A stretch of 64,000 nt of DNA from Gilvirhabdus luticola (GTDB lineage: Bacteria; Bacteroidota; Bacteroidia; Flavobacteriales; Flavobacteriaceae), in the NCBI RefSeq assembly GCF_032583975.1, contig NZ_JAWHTF010000003.1; one strand, written 5' to 3'. The notes beneath the pieces are model-generated. The model did no database searches, was not told the origin of the DNA, and saw only the letters and a program-made list of their open reading frames with translations. Made by a program: the position numbers and the translations under genes. Shown here in pieces: positions 1 to 8,777 of this stretch (position 1 is its first letter; each line of letters begins with the position of its first letter).

Positions 1-1628
1 AGTATGTAAGTATTTCAGAAAAATTAGAAACTGTCGAAGTTGTTGATAGTTTAAAACTATATGAAAATGTAATAGCAAGAATTTTGGATGACAAGTGTAT
101 TCAATGTCATAATGCTACTAAAACTAAAGGTAAATTATCCTTAATTTCAAAAGAGACCATATTAAAAGGAGGCGAAAGTGGAGAAGCTATAATTATTGGT
201 AATGCCGAAGAGAGCCTTTTGTATAATCAATTATTATTACCAGAATCAGACAAAAAGCATATGCCTCCTAAAGGGAAGCCTCAATTAACAACAGATGAAA
301 AATTACTCATCAAGCATTGGATAGATGGAGGAGCTGATTTTGAAGGTTATATAGGAAACCTTTCCAAGAACGATACACTAAAAAACATTTTAAAGAAATA
401 TTTAGTATTTGATAAAACACCAATTAAAAAAGCATCTGTATATGACATAGATCAAATCAAGGGTGCCGGTTTTATGGTTAAGGAAATGGGAGTTGGAGCA
501 CCAGAGTTAAGCATTAAATATAACCAAAAGGAAATTGAAAAAAGTGCAGTCAAAAAACTTTCTAATTTAAAAGATCAAATTGTAGAACTCGATTTAAGTA
601 ATACTAATTTATCTGATAACATGACCAGTACATTAAGAAAGCTTGAAAATTTAAAAATGTTAAGGTTAGATAACACTAAAATATCAGATAAAACGCTCCA
701 GTACATTACTAATTTAGAGCATCTTGAAACACTTAATCTATTTAATACTTCTATCACTGACAATGGTCTGGAAACATTGTTGAAGTCTGTCAAACCAAAG
801 CATATTTATTGTTGGAAATCTAATGTTGGTAAAGAAACATCGTTGAGATTGCAAAAAACATATAATATCGAAATCCATAATGGAATAAATAATGATTTTG
901 TTGAAGAGACAAAATTAAAACTGCCTACTATTACACCAAATAATACGTTTTTTACTGATTCCATTACTTTAAATTTTACTTCTAACTTAAAAAATGCCGA
1001 ATTGCGATATACTTTAAATGGAGAAATACCAGACTCAACCAGTGTTCTTTATTCTGAAGGAATTAAAATAACAGAAAACACCAATTTAAAGGTAAAGGCT
1101 TTTAAAAAAGGTTGGTTGCCAAGTGATGTATTAGAACGTGATTTTTTTAAAATAAAACATCAGGTCACAAACTATATAATAAAAAATAAGCCTGACCCAA
1201 GATATCCTAATGCTAATAAATTGTTTGATCTAGAGGAAGGCAGTACAGCATTTAGGGATGGAAAATGGACAGGTTATCTGGGTTATGATGTGGATACTAC
1301 TATTGATTTAGGATCAGAAAAAGTGGTCAATAATATTTCAATTAACTGTTTGGAAAATGTTGGTAATTGGATATTATTTCCAACCAAAATGATTGTATAC
1401 GCTTCGTTAAATAAGGAAGCTGAATTTGAAAAGGTAGGAGAACTGATATTAAATGAAAATCCAAAAAATAATACAGAATCTAGTATAAAAAGATTTACAT
1501 TAAATATCAATAATACAGAAGCGCAATTTTTTAAAATAATAATTAAAAATCTAGGGGTTTTACCTACTTGGCATGAAGGTGCTGGCAATGCTTCATGGGT
1601 TTTTGTAGACGAAATATTTTTATGGTAA
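1..1628 (+). CDS. 5'-truncated c-type cytochrome / LRR / chitobiase-C-terminal domain protein
   Basis: The frame is open from the window edge (first full codon at base 3), so the N-terminus lies outside and 541 residues are visible. Seen in order: a haem-binding C-I-Q-C-H motif about 30 residues in, followed by a MPPKGKP segment, typical of planctomycete-type cytochrome c domains; three or so leucine-rich repeats (roughly visible residues 195-270); a chitobiase/hexosaminidase C-terminal-type domain with a Y-T-L-N-G-E core; and a discoidin-like C-terminal module ending in G-x-A-S-W-V-F-V-D-E-I. Family relatives usually carry N-terminal membrane segments, which cannot be checked here. Its stop overlaps the start of the fucosidase gene, so it belongs to the glycosidase operon. 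Its role is unknown; sugar binding or electron transfer at the envelope is possible. Confidence 0.8.
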   Translation, partial: YVSISEKLETVEVVDSLKLYENVIARILDDKCIQCHNATKTKGKLSLISKETILKGGESGEAIIIGNAEESLLYNQLLLPESDKKHMPPKGKPQLTTDEKLLIKHWIDGGADFEGYIGNLSKNDTLKNILKKYLVFDKTPIKKASVYDIDQIKGAGFMVKEMGVGAPELSIKYNQKEIEKSAVKKLSNLKDQIVELDLSNTNLSDNMTSTLRKLENLKMLRLDNTKISDKTLQYITNLEHLETLNLFNTSITDNGLETLLKSVKPKHIYCWKSNVGKETSLRLQKTYNIEIHNGINNDFVEETKLKLPTITPNNTFFTDSITLNFTSNLKNAELRYTLNGEIPDSTSVLYSEGIKITENTNLKVKAFKKGWLPSDVLERDFFKIKHQVTNYIIKNKPDPRYPNANKLFDLEEGSTAFRDGKWTGYLGYDVDTTIDLGSEKVVNNISINCLENVGNWILFPTKMIVYASLNKEAEFEKVGELILNENPKNNTESSIKRFTLNINNTEAQFFKIIIKNLGVLPTWHEGAGNASWVFVDEIFLW

Positions 1629-2962
1629 CAAAAACAAATAACAAATTAATAATAGTATTACTTTTTTGCTTTTTCTTCAACAGTGTCCATTATGGTCAAA
1701 ATCAAGAACTGTCTAAAGAAGAACGATTGGAATGGTTTCAAGATGCTAAACTAGGTATTTTTATTCATTGGGGTATATATGCCGTTAATGGTATTGACGA
1801 ATCATGGTCTTTTTACAATGGTTATATTACATATCCGGATTACATGGAACAATTAGATGGGTTTACTGCAAAAAATTACAATCCTAAAGATTGGGCAAAA
1901 CTAATTGCAGAGAGTGGCGCAAGATATACTGTTATTACTACAAAGCATCATGACGGTGTGGCACTTTGGAACAGTAAACATTCTGATTTAAATGTTATTG
2001 ACAAAACTCCAGCAAAAAAAGATGTTATTACACCTTTTGTTGATGCTGCTCGTAAAGAAGGTTTAAAGGTTGGGTTATACTATTCTTTATTAGATTGGTC
2101 ACATCCAGATTATCCCAATTTTTTGAGAAACAAAAAAAGATATGACCAAGATGATAAAAGATGGAACAATTTTACAAAATTTAATTTTGGTCAAATCAAA
2201 GAGCTTACAAAATATGATCCAGATTTGTATTGGTTTGATGGCGATTGGGAGCAGTCAGCCGAAAAATGGAAAGCCAAGGAAATGAGAGAATTGCTGTTAA
2301 AAGAAACGCCCAATACTATAATCAATTCTAGACTTCAAGGATATGGTGATTATGCAACGCCAGAACAAGGTGTTCCTATAACTAGACCCGATAGCAACTA
2401 TTGGGAACTTTGCATGACCATGAATGATTCTTGGGGTTTTCAACATAACGATAAAAATTATAAATCTGTTAATCAGCTCATTCGTATTTTGGTAGACTGC
2501 ATTAGTATGGGTGGAAATCTACTTTTAGATATAGGTCCTAAAGCGGATGGAACAATTCCACAAGAACAGATAGATATTTTAAAAGGAATTGGTAGATGGA
2601 CAAACAAGCATAAAAGTGCAATCTACGGAACAAGAGCAGGTATACCATTCGGACATTTTAATGGGTATACGGCTTTATCAAAAGACAAAACCATTTTATA
2701 TCTCTATGTGGATAATAAACCCAATGGACCATTACTAATTAAAGGTTTAAAAAACAAGGTTAATAGAGCTTGGGTAGTCGGCAATGGTACTAAATTGTCA
2801 ACCAAAGTAATCAGCAAATTATACTGGAGTGATGTGCCAGGCTTACTGTATATAGATTTACCAGAGGTAGTACAAGACAAAGACGTTACAGTGATTGCTA
2901 TTCAGTTGGATGGAGAAATAGATCTGTATCGGGAAAAAGGTCAGGTTATAGAAAGTAATTAA
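1622..2962 (+). CDS. GH29 alpha-L-fucosidase
   Basis: Secreted fucosidase predicted to release alpha-linked L-fucose. I chose the ATG at 1622 because it opens directly on a signal peptide (hydrophobic run IIVLLFCFFF, then Y-G-Q) and overlaps the upstream stop by 7 bases, as translationally coupled genes do; an in-frame ATG at 1595 would add nine charged residues. The GH29 fold is clear: LGIFIHWGIYAV near residue 44, TTKHHDGVALW near 106, and DLYWFDGDW near 201, where D206 is the expected nucleophile. Its length of 446 residues is normal for the family. Linkage (core alpha1,3, alpha1,6 or antennal) cannot be read from sequence; the PNGase and mannosidase neighbours point to N-glycan fucose. 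Confidence 0.93.
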   Translation: MVTKTNNKLIIVLLFCFFFNSVHYGQNQELSKEERLEWFQDAKLGIFIHWGIYAVNGIDESWSFYNGYITYPDYMEQLDGFTAKNYNPKDWAKLIAESGARYTVITTKHHDGVALWNSKHSDLNVIDKTPAKKDVITPFVDAARKEGLKVGLYYSLLDWSHPDYPNFLRNKKRYDQDDKRWNNFTKFNFGQIKELTKYDPDLYWFDGDWEQSAEKWKAKEMRELLLKETPNTIINSRLQGYGDYATPEQGVPITRPDSNYWELCMTMNDSWGFQHNDKNYKSVNQLIRILVDCISMGGNLLLDIGPKADGTIPQEQIDILKGIGRWTNKHKSAIYGTRAGIPFGHFNGYTALSKDKTILYLYVDNKPNGPLLIKGLKNKVNRAWVVGNGTKLSTKVISKLYWSDVPGLLYIDLPEVVQDKDVTVIAIQLDGEIDLYREKGQVIESN

Positions 2963-2981
2963 TACGATTCAAAATATTATA

Positions 2982-5312
2982 ATGAAGCAATATCTATTTA
3001 TTACGATTTTAATGATATTAATATTATCATGTACTCAACCAATCAAAAAAGATAAAATAGAAAAAGAGGTACAACAATCCAATTTAACAGATTTTGTAAA
3101 TCCTTTAATGGGCACAGATTCTAATTATAGTCTATCAAACGGGAATACTTATCCAGCCATAGCAACACCTTGGGCCATGAATTTTTGGACACCCATGACT
3201 TCAAAAATGGGAGATGGTTGGACCTATAAATATGATGCGAATAAAATAAGAGGAATAAAACAAACACACCAGCCTAGTCCATGGATAAATGATTATGCGG
3301 CTTTTTCTTTAATGGCTGTTACTGGCGAGTTAAAGTATCAGGAAGACGAGCGCGAATCATGGTTTTCTCATAAGGCAGAAACCGTAAAACCCTATCATTA
3401 TTCGGTCTATTTGGCAGACTATGATGTAACTGCAGAGGTAACACCAACAGAAAGGGCATCGCAATTTCAATTTACCTTTCCAGAATCTAATGAATCCTAT
3501 ATTATATTGGATGCTTTTTTTAAAGGTTCTATGGTTAAAATTATACCTGAAGAACGGAAGATTATAGGTTATTGCAGAAATAATAGCGGAGGTGTACCAG
3601 ACAACTTCCACAATTATTTTGTTGCAGAATTTGATAAAGATTTTGTAACAACTCATACTTGGAGTGATAATTGGCAATTAATAGAAAATTCAACCAATAA
3701 TGAAGGAGAGCATGTAGGAGCGATAATTGGTTTTAAAACAAAAAAGGGTGAAGAAGTCCATGTAAAAGTTGCCTCATCATTTATCAGTCCAGAACAAGCA
3801 CAGTTAAATTTGGATAGAGAAGTCGGTAATGACTCATTTACTGAAACTAAAGAAAAAGCAAAACAAGCTTGGGAAAAAGAGCTCAATAGAATTCAAATTG
3901 AAGACAATAATGTAGACCATATAAAAACATTTTATTCCTGCTTATACAGGGTTTTACTTTTCCCTAGAAAGTTCTATGAGATTGATAAAGAGAACCAGAT
4001 TGTTCATTACAGCCCATATAACGGTAAGGTTTTACCTGGATATATGTTTACTGACAATGGGTTTTGGGATACGTTTAGAGCAGTGTTTCCATTTTTTAAT
4101 TTAATGTACCCAGAATTGAACAAACAAATCATGCAGGGATTGGCCAATACATACAAAGAATCTGGTTGGTTGCCTGAATGGGCAAGTCCTGGTCATCGTG
4201 ATTGTATGATTGGATCAAATTCAGCACCAATAATTGCTGATGCTTATTTAAAAGGGAATGTTAATGAAAGTGATGTTGATATTCTTTTTGAGGCCATAAT
4301 AAAAAATGCCAATGTTGCCGATGGAAGGCCTGTAAATTCTGTAGGTAGAGCAGGTTTAGAATATTATAACACGCTAGGTTTTGTGCCATATAATGTTGAC
4401 ATAAATGAAAATGCTGCAAGAACTTTAGAATATGCCTATGCCGATTTTACGATTGGAAAAATGGCAGATAAGTTGGGTAAACAAGATGTTGCCGAAAAGT
4501 ATTTGAAACAGTCCATGAATTATAAAAATCTTTTTGACCCTTACACAAACTTAATGCGTGGAAAAAATGAAGATGGAAGTTTTCAAACGCCATTCAATCC
4601 CTTAAAATGGGGTGATGCTTTTACAGAAGGCAACAGCTTACATTATACTTGGTCTGTTTTTCATGATGTGCAAGGATTAATTAATTTGATGAGCGGCAAT
4701 AAACAGTTCATAGATAAGCTTGATGAGGTTTTTACTATGCCGCCAGAATTTGATGAATCTTATTACGGACATGTAATTCATGAGATAAGGGAAATGCAAA
4801 TTGCCAATATGGGAAACTATGCTCATGGTAATCAACCCATTCAACACATGATTTATTTATATAGTTATGCTAGCGCACCATATAAGACTCAAAAAGCAAT
4901 TAGAGAAGTACTTACAAAATTATATACTGCGACTCCAGATGGTTACTGCGGTGATGAAGATAATGGTCAAACTTCAGCTTGGTATGTATTTAGCTCTCTT
5001 GGTTTTTATCCTGTTACTCCTGGTGTAAACCAATACGTTATTGGTAGTCCACTGTTCAAAAAAGCAACACTTACTTTACAAAATGGAAATACTTTGGTTA
5101 TAGAATCAAAAAACAATTCTGAAGAGAATTATTACATACAATCATTGACATTTAATGGGAAGCCATATCAAGACAGTTATTTAACTTTTGAAGAGATCCA
5201 ACAAGGTGGAGTATTAGAATTTGTTATGGGAGATGCACCAAACAAAACTTGGGCAAGTAAACCAGAGAATGCTCCTTTTTCTTTAAGTAAACCATCTAAC
5301 AATGTTCAATAA
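2982..5312 (+). CDS. GH92 exo-alpha-mannosidase, lipoprotein
   Basis: GH92 enzymes are calcium-dependent inverting exo-alpha-mannosidases acting mostly on alpha1,2, alpha1,3 or alpha1,6 mannose of N-glycans and mannans. The 776-residue protein starts with a lipoprotein leader (LILSC), so it is probably envelope-anchored. Family marks are the N-terminal FVNPLMGTDS, DNGFWDTFRAVFPF, the TEGN...YTW...HD block (the EGN region carries the catalytic acid in characterised members) and GDEDNGQTSAWYVFSSLGFYP near the C-terminus with the acidic residues expected of the general base. It lies 19 bases after the fucosidase and is followed directly by a second, clearly different GH92, which suggests two linkage specificities rather than a recent duplication. 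Confidence 0.95.
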   Translation: MKQYLFITILMILILSCTQPIKKDKIEKEVQQSNLTDFVNPLMGTDSNYSLSNGNTYPAIATPWAMNFWTPMTSKMGDGWTYKYDANKIRGIKQTHQPSPWINDYAAFSLMAVTGELKYQEDERESWFSHKAETVKPYHYSVYLADYDVTAEVTPTERASQFQFTFPESNESYIILDAFFKGSMVKIIPEERKIIGYCRNNSGGVPDNFHNYFVAEFDKDFVTTHTWSDNWQLIENSTNNEGEHVGAIIGFKTKKGEEVHVKVASSFISPEQAQLNLDREVGNDSFTETKEKAKQAWEKELNRIQIEDNNVDHIKTFYSCLYRVLLFPRKFYEIDKENQIVHYSPYNGKVLPGYMFTDNGFWDTFRAVFPFFNLMYPELNKQIMQGLANTYKESGWLPEWASPGHRDCMIGSNSAPIIADAYLKGNVNESDVDILFEAIIKNANVADGRPVNSVGRAGLEYYNTLGFVPYNVDINENAARTLEYAYADFTIGKMADKLGKQDVAEKYLKQSMNYKNLFDPYTNLMRGKNEDGSFQTPFNPLKWGDAFTEGNSLHYTWSVFHDVQGLINLMSGNKQFIDKLDEVFTMPPEFDESYYGHVIHEIREMQIANMGNYAHGNQPIQHMIYLYSYASAPYKTQKAIREVLTKLYTATPDGYCGDEDNGQTSAWYVFSSLGFYPVTPGVNQYVIGSPLFKKATLTLQNGNTLVIESKNNSEENYYIQSLTFNGKPYQDSYLTFEEIQQGGVLEFVMGDAPNKTWASKPENAPFSLSKPSNNVQ

Positions 5313-5328
5313 AACTATATCAGTTGGA

Positions 5329-7566
5329 ATGAAAAAAGAAGCTAGTAAAATTGTAGGTGTACTATTAGTATTGGTTTTTGTTTGTGCAATTGGTAATACT
5401 CAAGAGCCAGCTGATTATGTGAACCCTTTTATTGGTACATCCAATTTTGGGGCTACTTTTCCTGGGCCGATTGCTCCAAGAGGAATGGCAAGTATTAGTC
5501 CGTTTAATGTTGCAGGACCTCAAAATTTACCTTTAGAAAAAGATAGTAGATGGTTATCTAACCCATATGTTCATGAAAATACATTTTTAACAGGTTTTAG
5601 CCATGTTAATTTGAGTGGTGTAGGCTGTCCAGACCTTGGAGTTATCTTACTGATGCCAACAACAGGCCAAGTAGAAACCGACCATTTAAAATATGGCACA
5701 ACATATTCTAATGAAATTGCTAAAGCGGGTTATTACAGTAACAATTTAGACAAGTATAACATTAAGACAGAATTAACAGCTTCAATAAGAGTTGGTGTTA
5801 GTAAATTTTCTTTTCCAAAAGGACAGGCCAATATTTTGTTGAATCTTGGTTTGGGACTTACTAATGAGGAAGGAGCAATGGTAAAGGTTGTATCGCCGAC
5901 AGAAATAGAAGGAATGCGCACCGTAGGTTCATTTTGTTATAATAATCCAGAGTCAGCATATCCCGTATATTTTGTTGCAAGATTTTCAAAAGCTGCTGAA
6001 AATTTTGGTGTTTGGAAAAGGCCTTCAAAATATGATGGCGTTGAAGCAGAGTGGATGACATATAACGGAAAAACGCGTTTGATGGAAAATGCTACCAGAA
6101 TGGTTGTTGGTGCTAGCATCGGAACTTATTTTTCATACAAATTTGATCAACCTGAAACTGTGGAGGTAAAGATTGGTGTTTCGTACGTAAGTATTGAAAA
6201 TGCACGTGAAAATTTAGAGAAGGAAACTGCAAATAAATCATTCAATACTATTTATGAAGAAACCTATAATAAATGGAATAACTTACTTTCTAAAATTCAG
6301 GTAGATGGAGGCAGCAATGATGATAAAATAATATTTTATACTGCTTTGTACCACACTTTAATCCATCCAAATACTCTTAATGATTTTAATGGCGAATATC
6401 CTGAAATTAAAACAGGTAAAATTGGCAAAACACAAGGAACAAGATATACCGTTTTTTCACTTTGGGACACGTATAGAAACCTTCATCAATTAATGTCATT
6501 GGTATATCCACAACAGCAATCAGATATGGTTAAAAGTATGTTGGACATGTATGATGAAAACGGATGGCTCCCAAAATGGGAACTCAATTCAACCGAGACT
6601 TTTACTATGGTTGGAGATCCTGCTAGTATTGTAATTACAGACACTTATCTAAAAGGAATTAGGGACTTCGATATTGTTAAGGCTTATAATGCTATGTTGA
6701 AAAGTGCTGACCAAATTGAAAACAACCCATTAAGGCCAGGACTTGAAGAGTATATCAATTTAGGATATTTAACAACAAATTTTGGCGGCTCTGTTTCTAC
6801 TACAGAAGAATACAATGTTGCCGATTATTCCATTGCATTGTTAGCAAAATCACTTGGTAAAGATGATGACTATGTGCGATTCAAAAACCGCTCTATTTCC
6901 TACAGAAAATTATTTGATAAAAACTTAAATCTGTTGCGTCCAAGAAATCCTGATGGTAATTGGTACGAGCCATTTGTGCCAGAAGCTGGAGCCAATTTTA
7001 CTAAAAATGTTGGTTTTATTGAGGGCAATGCGTGGCAATATGCATTTATGGTGCCTCACGATATTGAAGGTCTAATAAAAATTATGGGAGGAAAAGAACC
7101 TTTTACTAAACAATTACAAAAAGTTTTTGATACGGATCAATTCGATATGGCAAATGAACCTGACATTGCATATCCGTTCCTATTTAATTATATAGAAAGT
7201 GAAGAGTGGAGAAGTCAAAAAATAGTTAAAGAATTAGTTCAAAAATATTTTCAAAACAAGCCTGATGGTCTTCCGGGCAATGATGATACAGGTACTATGT
7301 CTGCATGGTTGGTCTATAGTATGATGGGTTTTTATCCTATTTCACCAGGCGAGCCCTTATACACCATCACTGTACCATTGTTTGATAGAGTTACCATTGC
7401 ATTAGATTCTAAATATTATAAAAAAAAAGAACTGGTTATTGAAAGAGCAGGAAATCCAAACGGTACAATTGAAAAGATTTTATTAGATGAAAGACCTCAT
7501 AAAAGTTTTTTTATTTCTCATGAAGAACTCGTCAATTCCAACACTGTTAAAATTATTTTAAAATGA
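5329..7566 (+). CDS. GH92 exo-alpha-mannosidase, secreted
   Basis: Second GH92 of the operon. The start at 5329 gives a standard signal peptide (MKKEASKIVGVLLVLVFVCAIGNTQ region, Sec type I, no lipobox Cys); an in-frame ATG at 5302, inside the end of the upstream gene, would add nine residues and cannot be excluded. Motifs: DYVNPFIGTSNFGATFPGP, FSLWDTYRNLHQLM, EGNAWQYAFMVPHD and GNDDTGTMSAWLVYSMMGFYP. It diverges strongly from the preceding GH92 throughout, and its FPGP/GFSHVNLSG segments resemble the common GH92 type active on terminal alpha-mannose. Being soluble and probably periplasmic, it may finish trimming of oligosaccharides imported by the SusC/D pair. Its stop overlaps the next ATG (ATGA). 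Confidence 0.94.
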   Translation: MKKEASKIVGVLLVLVFVCAIGNTQEPADYVNPFIGTSNFGATFPGPIAPRGMASISPFNVAGPQNLPLEKDSRWLSNPYVHENTFLTGFSHVNLSGVGCPDLGVILLMPTTGQVETDHLKYGTTYSNEIAKAGYYSNNLDKYNIKTELTASIRVGVSKFSFPKGQANILLNLGLGLTNEEGAMVKVVSPTEIEGMRTVGSFCYNNPESAYPVYFVARFSKAAENFGVWKRPSKYDGVEAEWMTYNGKTRLMENATRMVVGASIGTYFSYKFDQPETVEVKIGVSYVSIENARENLEKETANKSFNTIYEETYNKWNNLLSKIQVDGGSNDDKIIFYTALYHTLIHPNTLNDFNGEYPEIKTGKIGKTQGTRYTVFSLWDTYRNLHQLMSLVYPQQQSDMVKSMLDMYDENGWLPKWELNSTETFTMVGDPASIVITDTYLKGIRDFDIVKAYNAMLKSADQIENNPLRPGLEEYINLGYLTTNFGGSVSTTEEYNVADYSIALLAKSLGKDDDYVRFKNRSISYRKLFDKNLNLLRPRNPDGNWYEPFVPEAGANFTKNVGFIEGNAWQYAFMVPHDIEGLIKIMGGKEPFTKQLQKVFDTDQFDMANEPDIAYPFLFNYIESEEWRSQKIVKELVQKYFQNKPDGLPGNDDTGTMSAWLVYSMMGFYPISPGEPLYTITVPLFDRVTIALDSKYYKKKELVIERAGNPNGTIEKILLDERPHKSFFISHEELVNSNTVKIILK

Positions 7567-8777
7567 TAAAAAGAATTTTTAAACTTATTTTGAAGCAAAT
7601 AAAAGATGTTTTTTTCTTTTTTCTGTTTGCGACATTTTGTTATACTGTGAATGCACAGAATGAGGTATTTTCTGAAGTATTTAAAAACCAGCTTATAAAT
7701 TTTGGAGGTGAGATCGGCACAGACCCTGAAGCCAACCGTTTACAAAATGGACGTATAATTTATAAGAAAATAACGGTGCCAGAGTTTCCAAATGGTACAG
7801 ATGTAACCTTAAAATTAACTGTTCGTTCCAATGGTGATCGTTGGGATAAATCTGGTTCTTGCTTTGTAGTGACAGACCATAATCAAATTTCTGTTATTAA
7901 TGTGTCAAAAGGTGAAAAACAGTTTCCAGATGGGTCTTGTATTGAAGAAAAATTTAAAGGCGTAAAAGCTACAAAGAATTACAAACCAGCTTTAGAATTA
8001 CTTCGGTTCATGACGCCTTTTGGTGTTGGCCATTACAGTAATGAAACAGGAAAGCATAGAAAACCTGTTTATATACCAAGTTGGGAAAAAGAAGTGGTTT
8101 GGGAAAAAGATATATCTAATTTAACAAAAGAAGTAACAGGAACTTTTTATGTAGGTGTTTGGATTGATACTTGGACTAAAGAAGGTTATAGCGTCGATTT
8201 AAGTTTCACATATTCCAATAGACCATTGAAGTCAGTAAATATATTGCCTTTAGTAAATACAATTCCTTATGTTGAAGGGCAAAGTTTGCCAGATTTTTTT
8301 GCCATTACCTCTTTAGAAAGCACATTTAAGTTTGATAATGATGTTAAAAATGTAAAGCTTTTTTATATAACTACTGGACATGGAGGCCATTCAGGAGGCG
8401 ACGAGTTTATTAAAATTAGGAATAAAGTTTTTATTAATAACGAATTAAAACTAGATACCATTCCTTGGCGTGACGACTGTGCCTCATTCAGACGCTTTAA
8501 TCCTACATCTGGTGTATGGTTAAAAAAGGATTCTGCATCTTATATAGATTTTGAAGCCCAAACCTATAAAATCAAAATGATCGAAGAACGTATAGCATCT
8601 TCAGACCTTTCAAGGTCGAATTGGTGTCCAGGATCATCAGTAGATCCATATATTGTTGATTTAGGAGATTTTACGTCAGGAGAGCATTCTATAAAAATTA
8701 CTATTCCAGCAACATTAGCTTCTGAAGATAAATTTAATCATTGGTTGGTTTCAGCCTACTTAACCTATGAAAATTAA
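7563..8777 (+). CDS. PNGase F-like peptide-N-glycosidase (N-glycan amidase)
   Basis: Predicted to hydrolyse the GlcNAc-Asn amide bond and release whole N-glycans from glycoproteins. The 404-residue protein has a signal peptide ending near residue 31 (V-N-A-Q) and the two jelly-roll domains of PNGase F. Recalling the Elizabethkingia enzyme: its W59-D60 aligns with W94-D95 here, its E206 with E281 (GGDEF), and the C-terminal SRSNWCPG block (residues 350-357) matches RAGWCPG. The position of its E118 (T-E-T-W) is I-D-T-W here, so D202 replaces a catalytic Glu; the flanking Trp is kept. It overlaps both neighbours by a few bases. The family is strongly supported; substrate range, for example tolerance of core alpha1,3-fucose, is unknown. 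Confidence 0.85.
   Translation: MIKRIFKLILKQIKDVFFFFLFATFCYTVNAQNEVFSEVFKNQLINFGGEIGTDPEANRLQNGRIIYKKITVPEFPNGTDVTLKLTVRSNGDRWDKSGSCFVVTDHNQISVINVSKGEKQFPDGSCIEEKFKGVKATKNYKPALELLRFMTPFGVGHYSNETGKHRKPVYIPSWEKEVVWEKDISNLTKEVTGTFYVGVWIDTWTKEGYSVDLSFTYSNRPLKSVNILPLVNTIPYVEGQSLPDFFAITSLESTFKFDNDVKNVKLFYITTGHGGHSGGDEFIKIRNKVFINNELKLDTIPWRDDCASFRRFNPTSGVWLKKDSASYIDFEAQTYKIKMIEERIASSDLSRSNWCPGSSVDPYIVDLGDFTSGEHSIKITIPATLASEDKFNHWLVSAYLTYEN

Noticed and set aside
2982..7566. Two GH92 genes as a recent tandem duplication
   Set aside because: They differ through their whole length and have different export signals (lipoprotein versus type I), so they are old paralogues.
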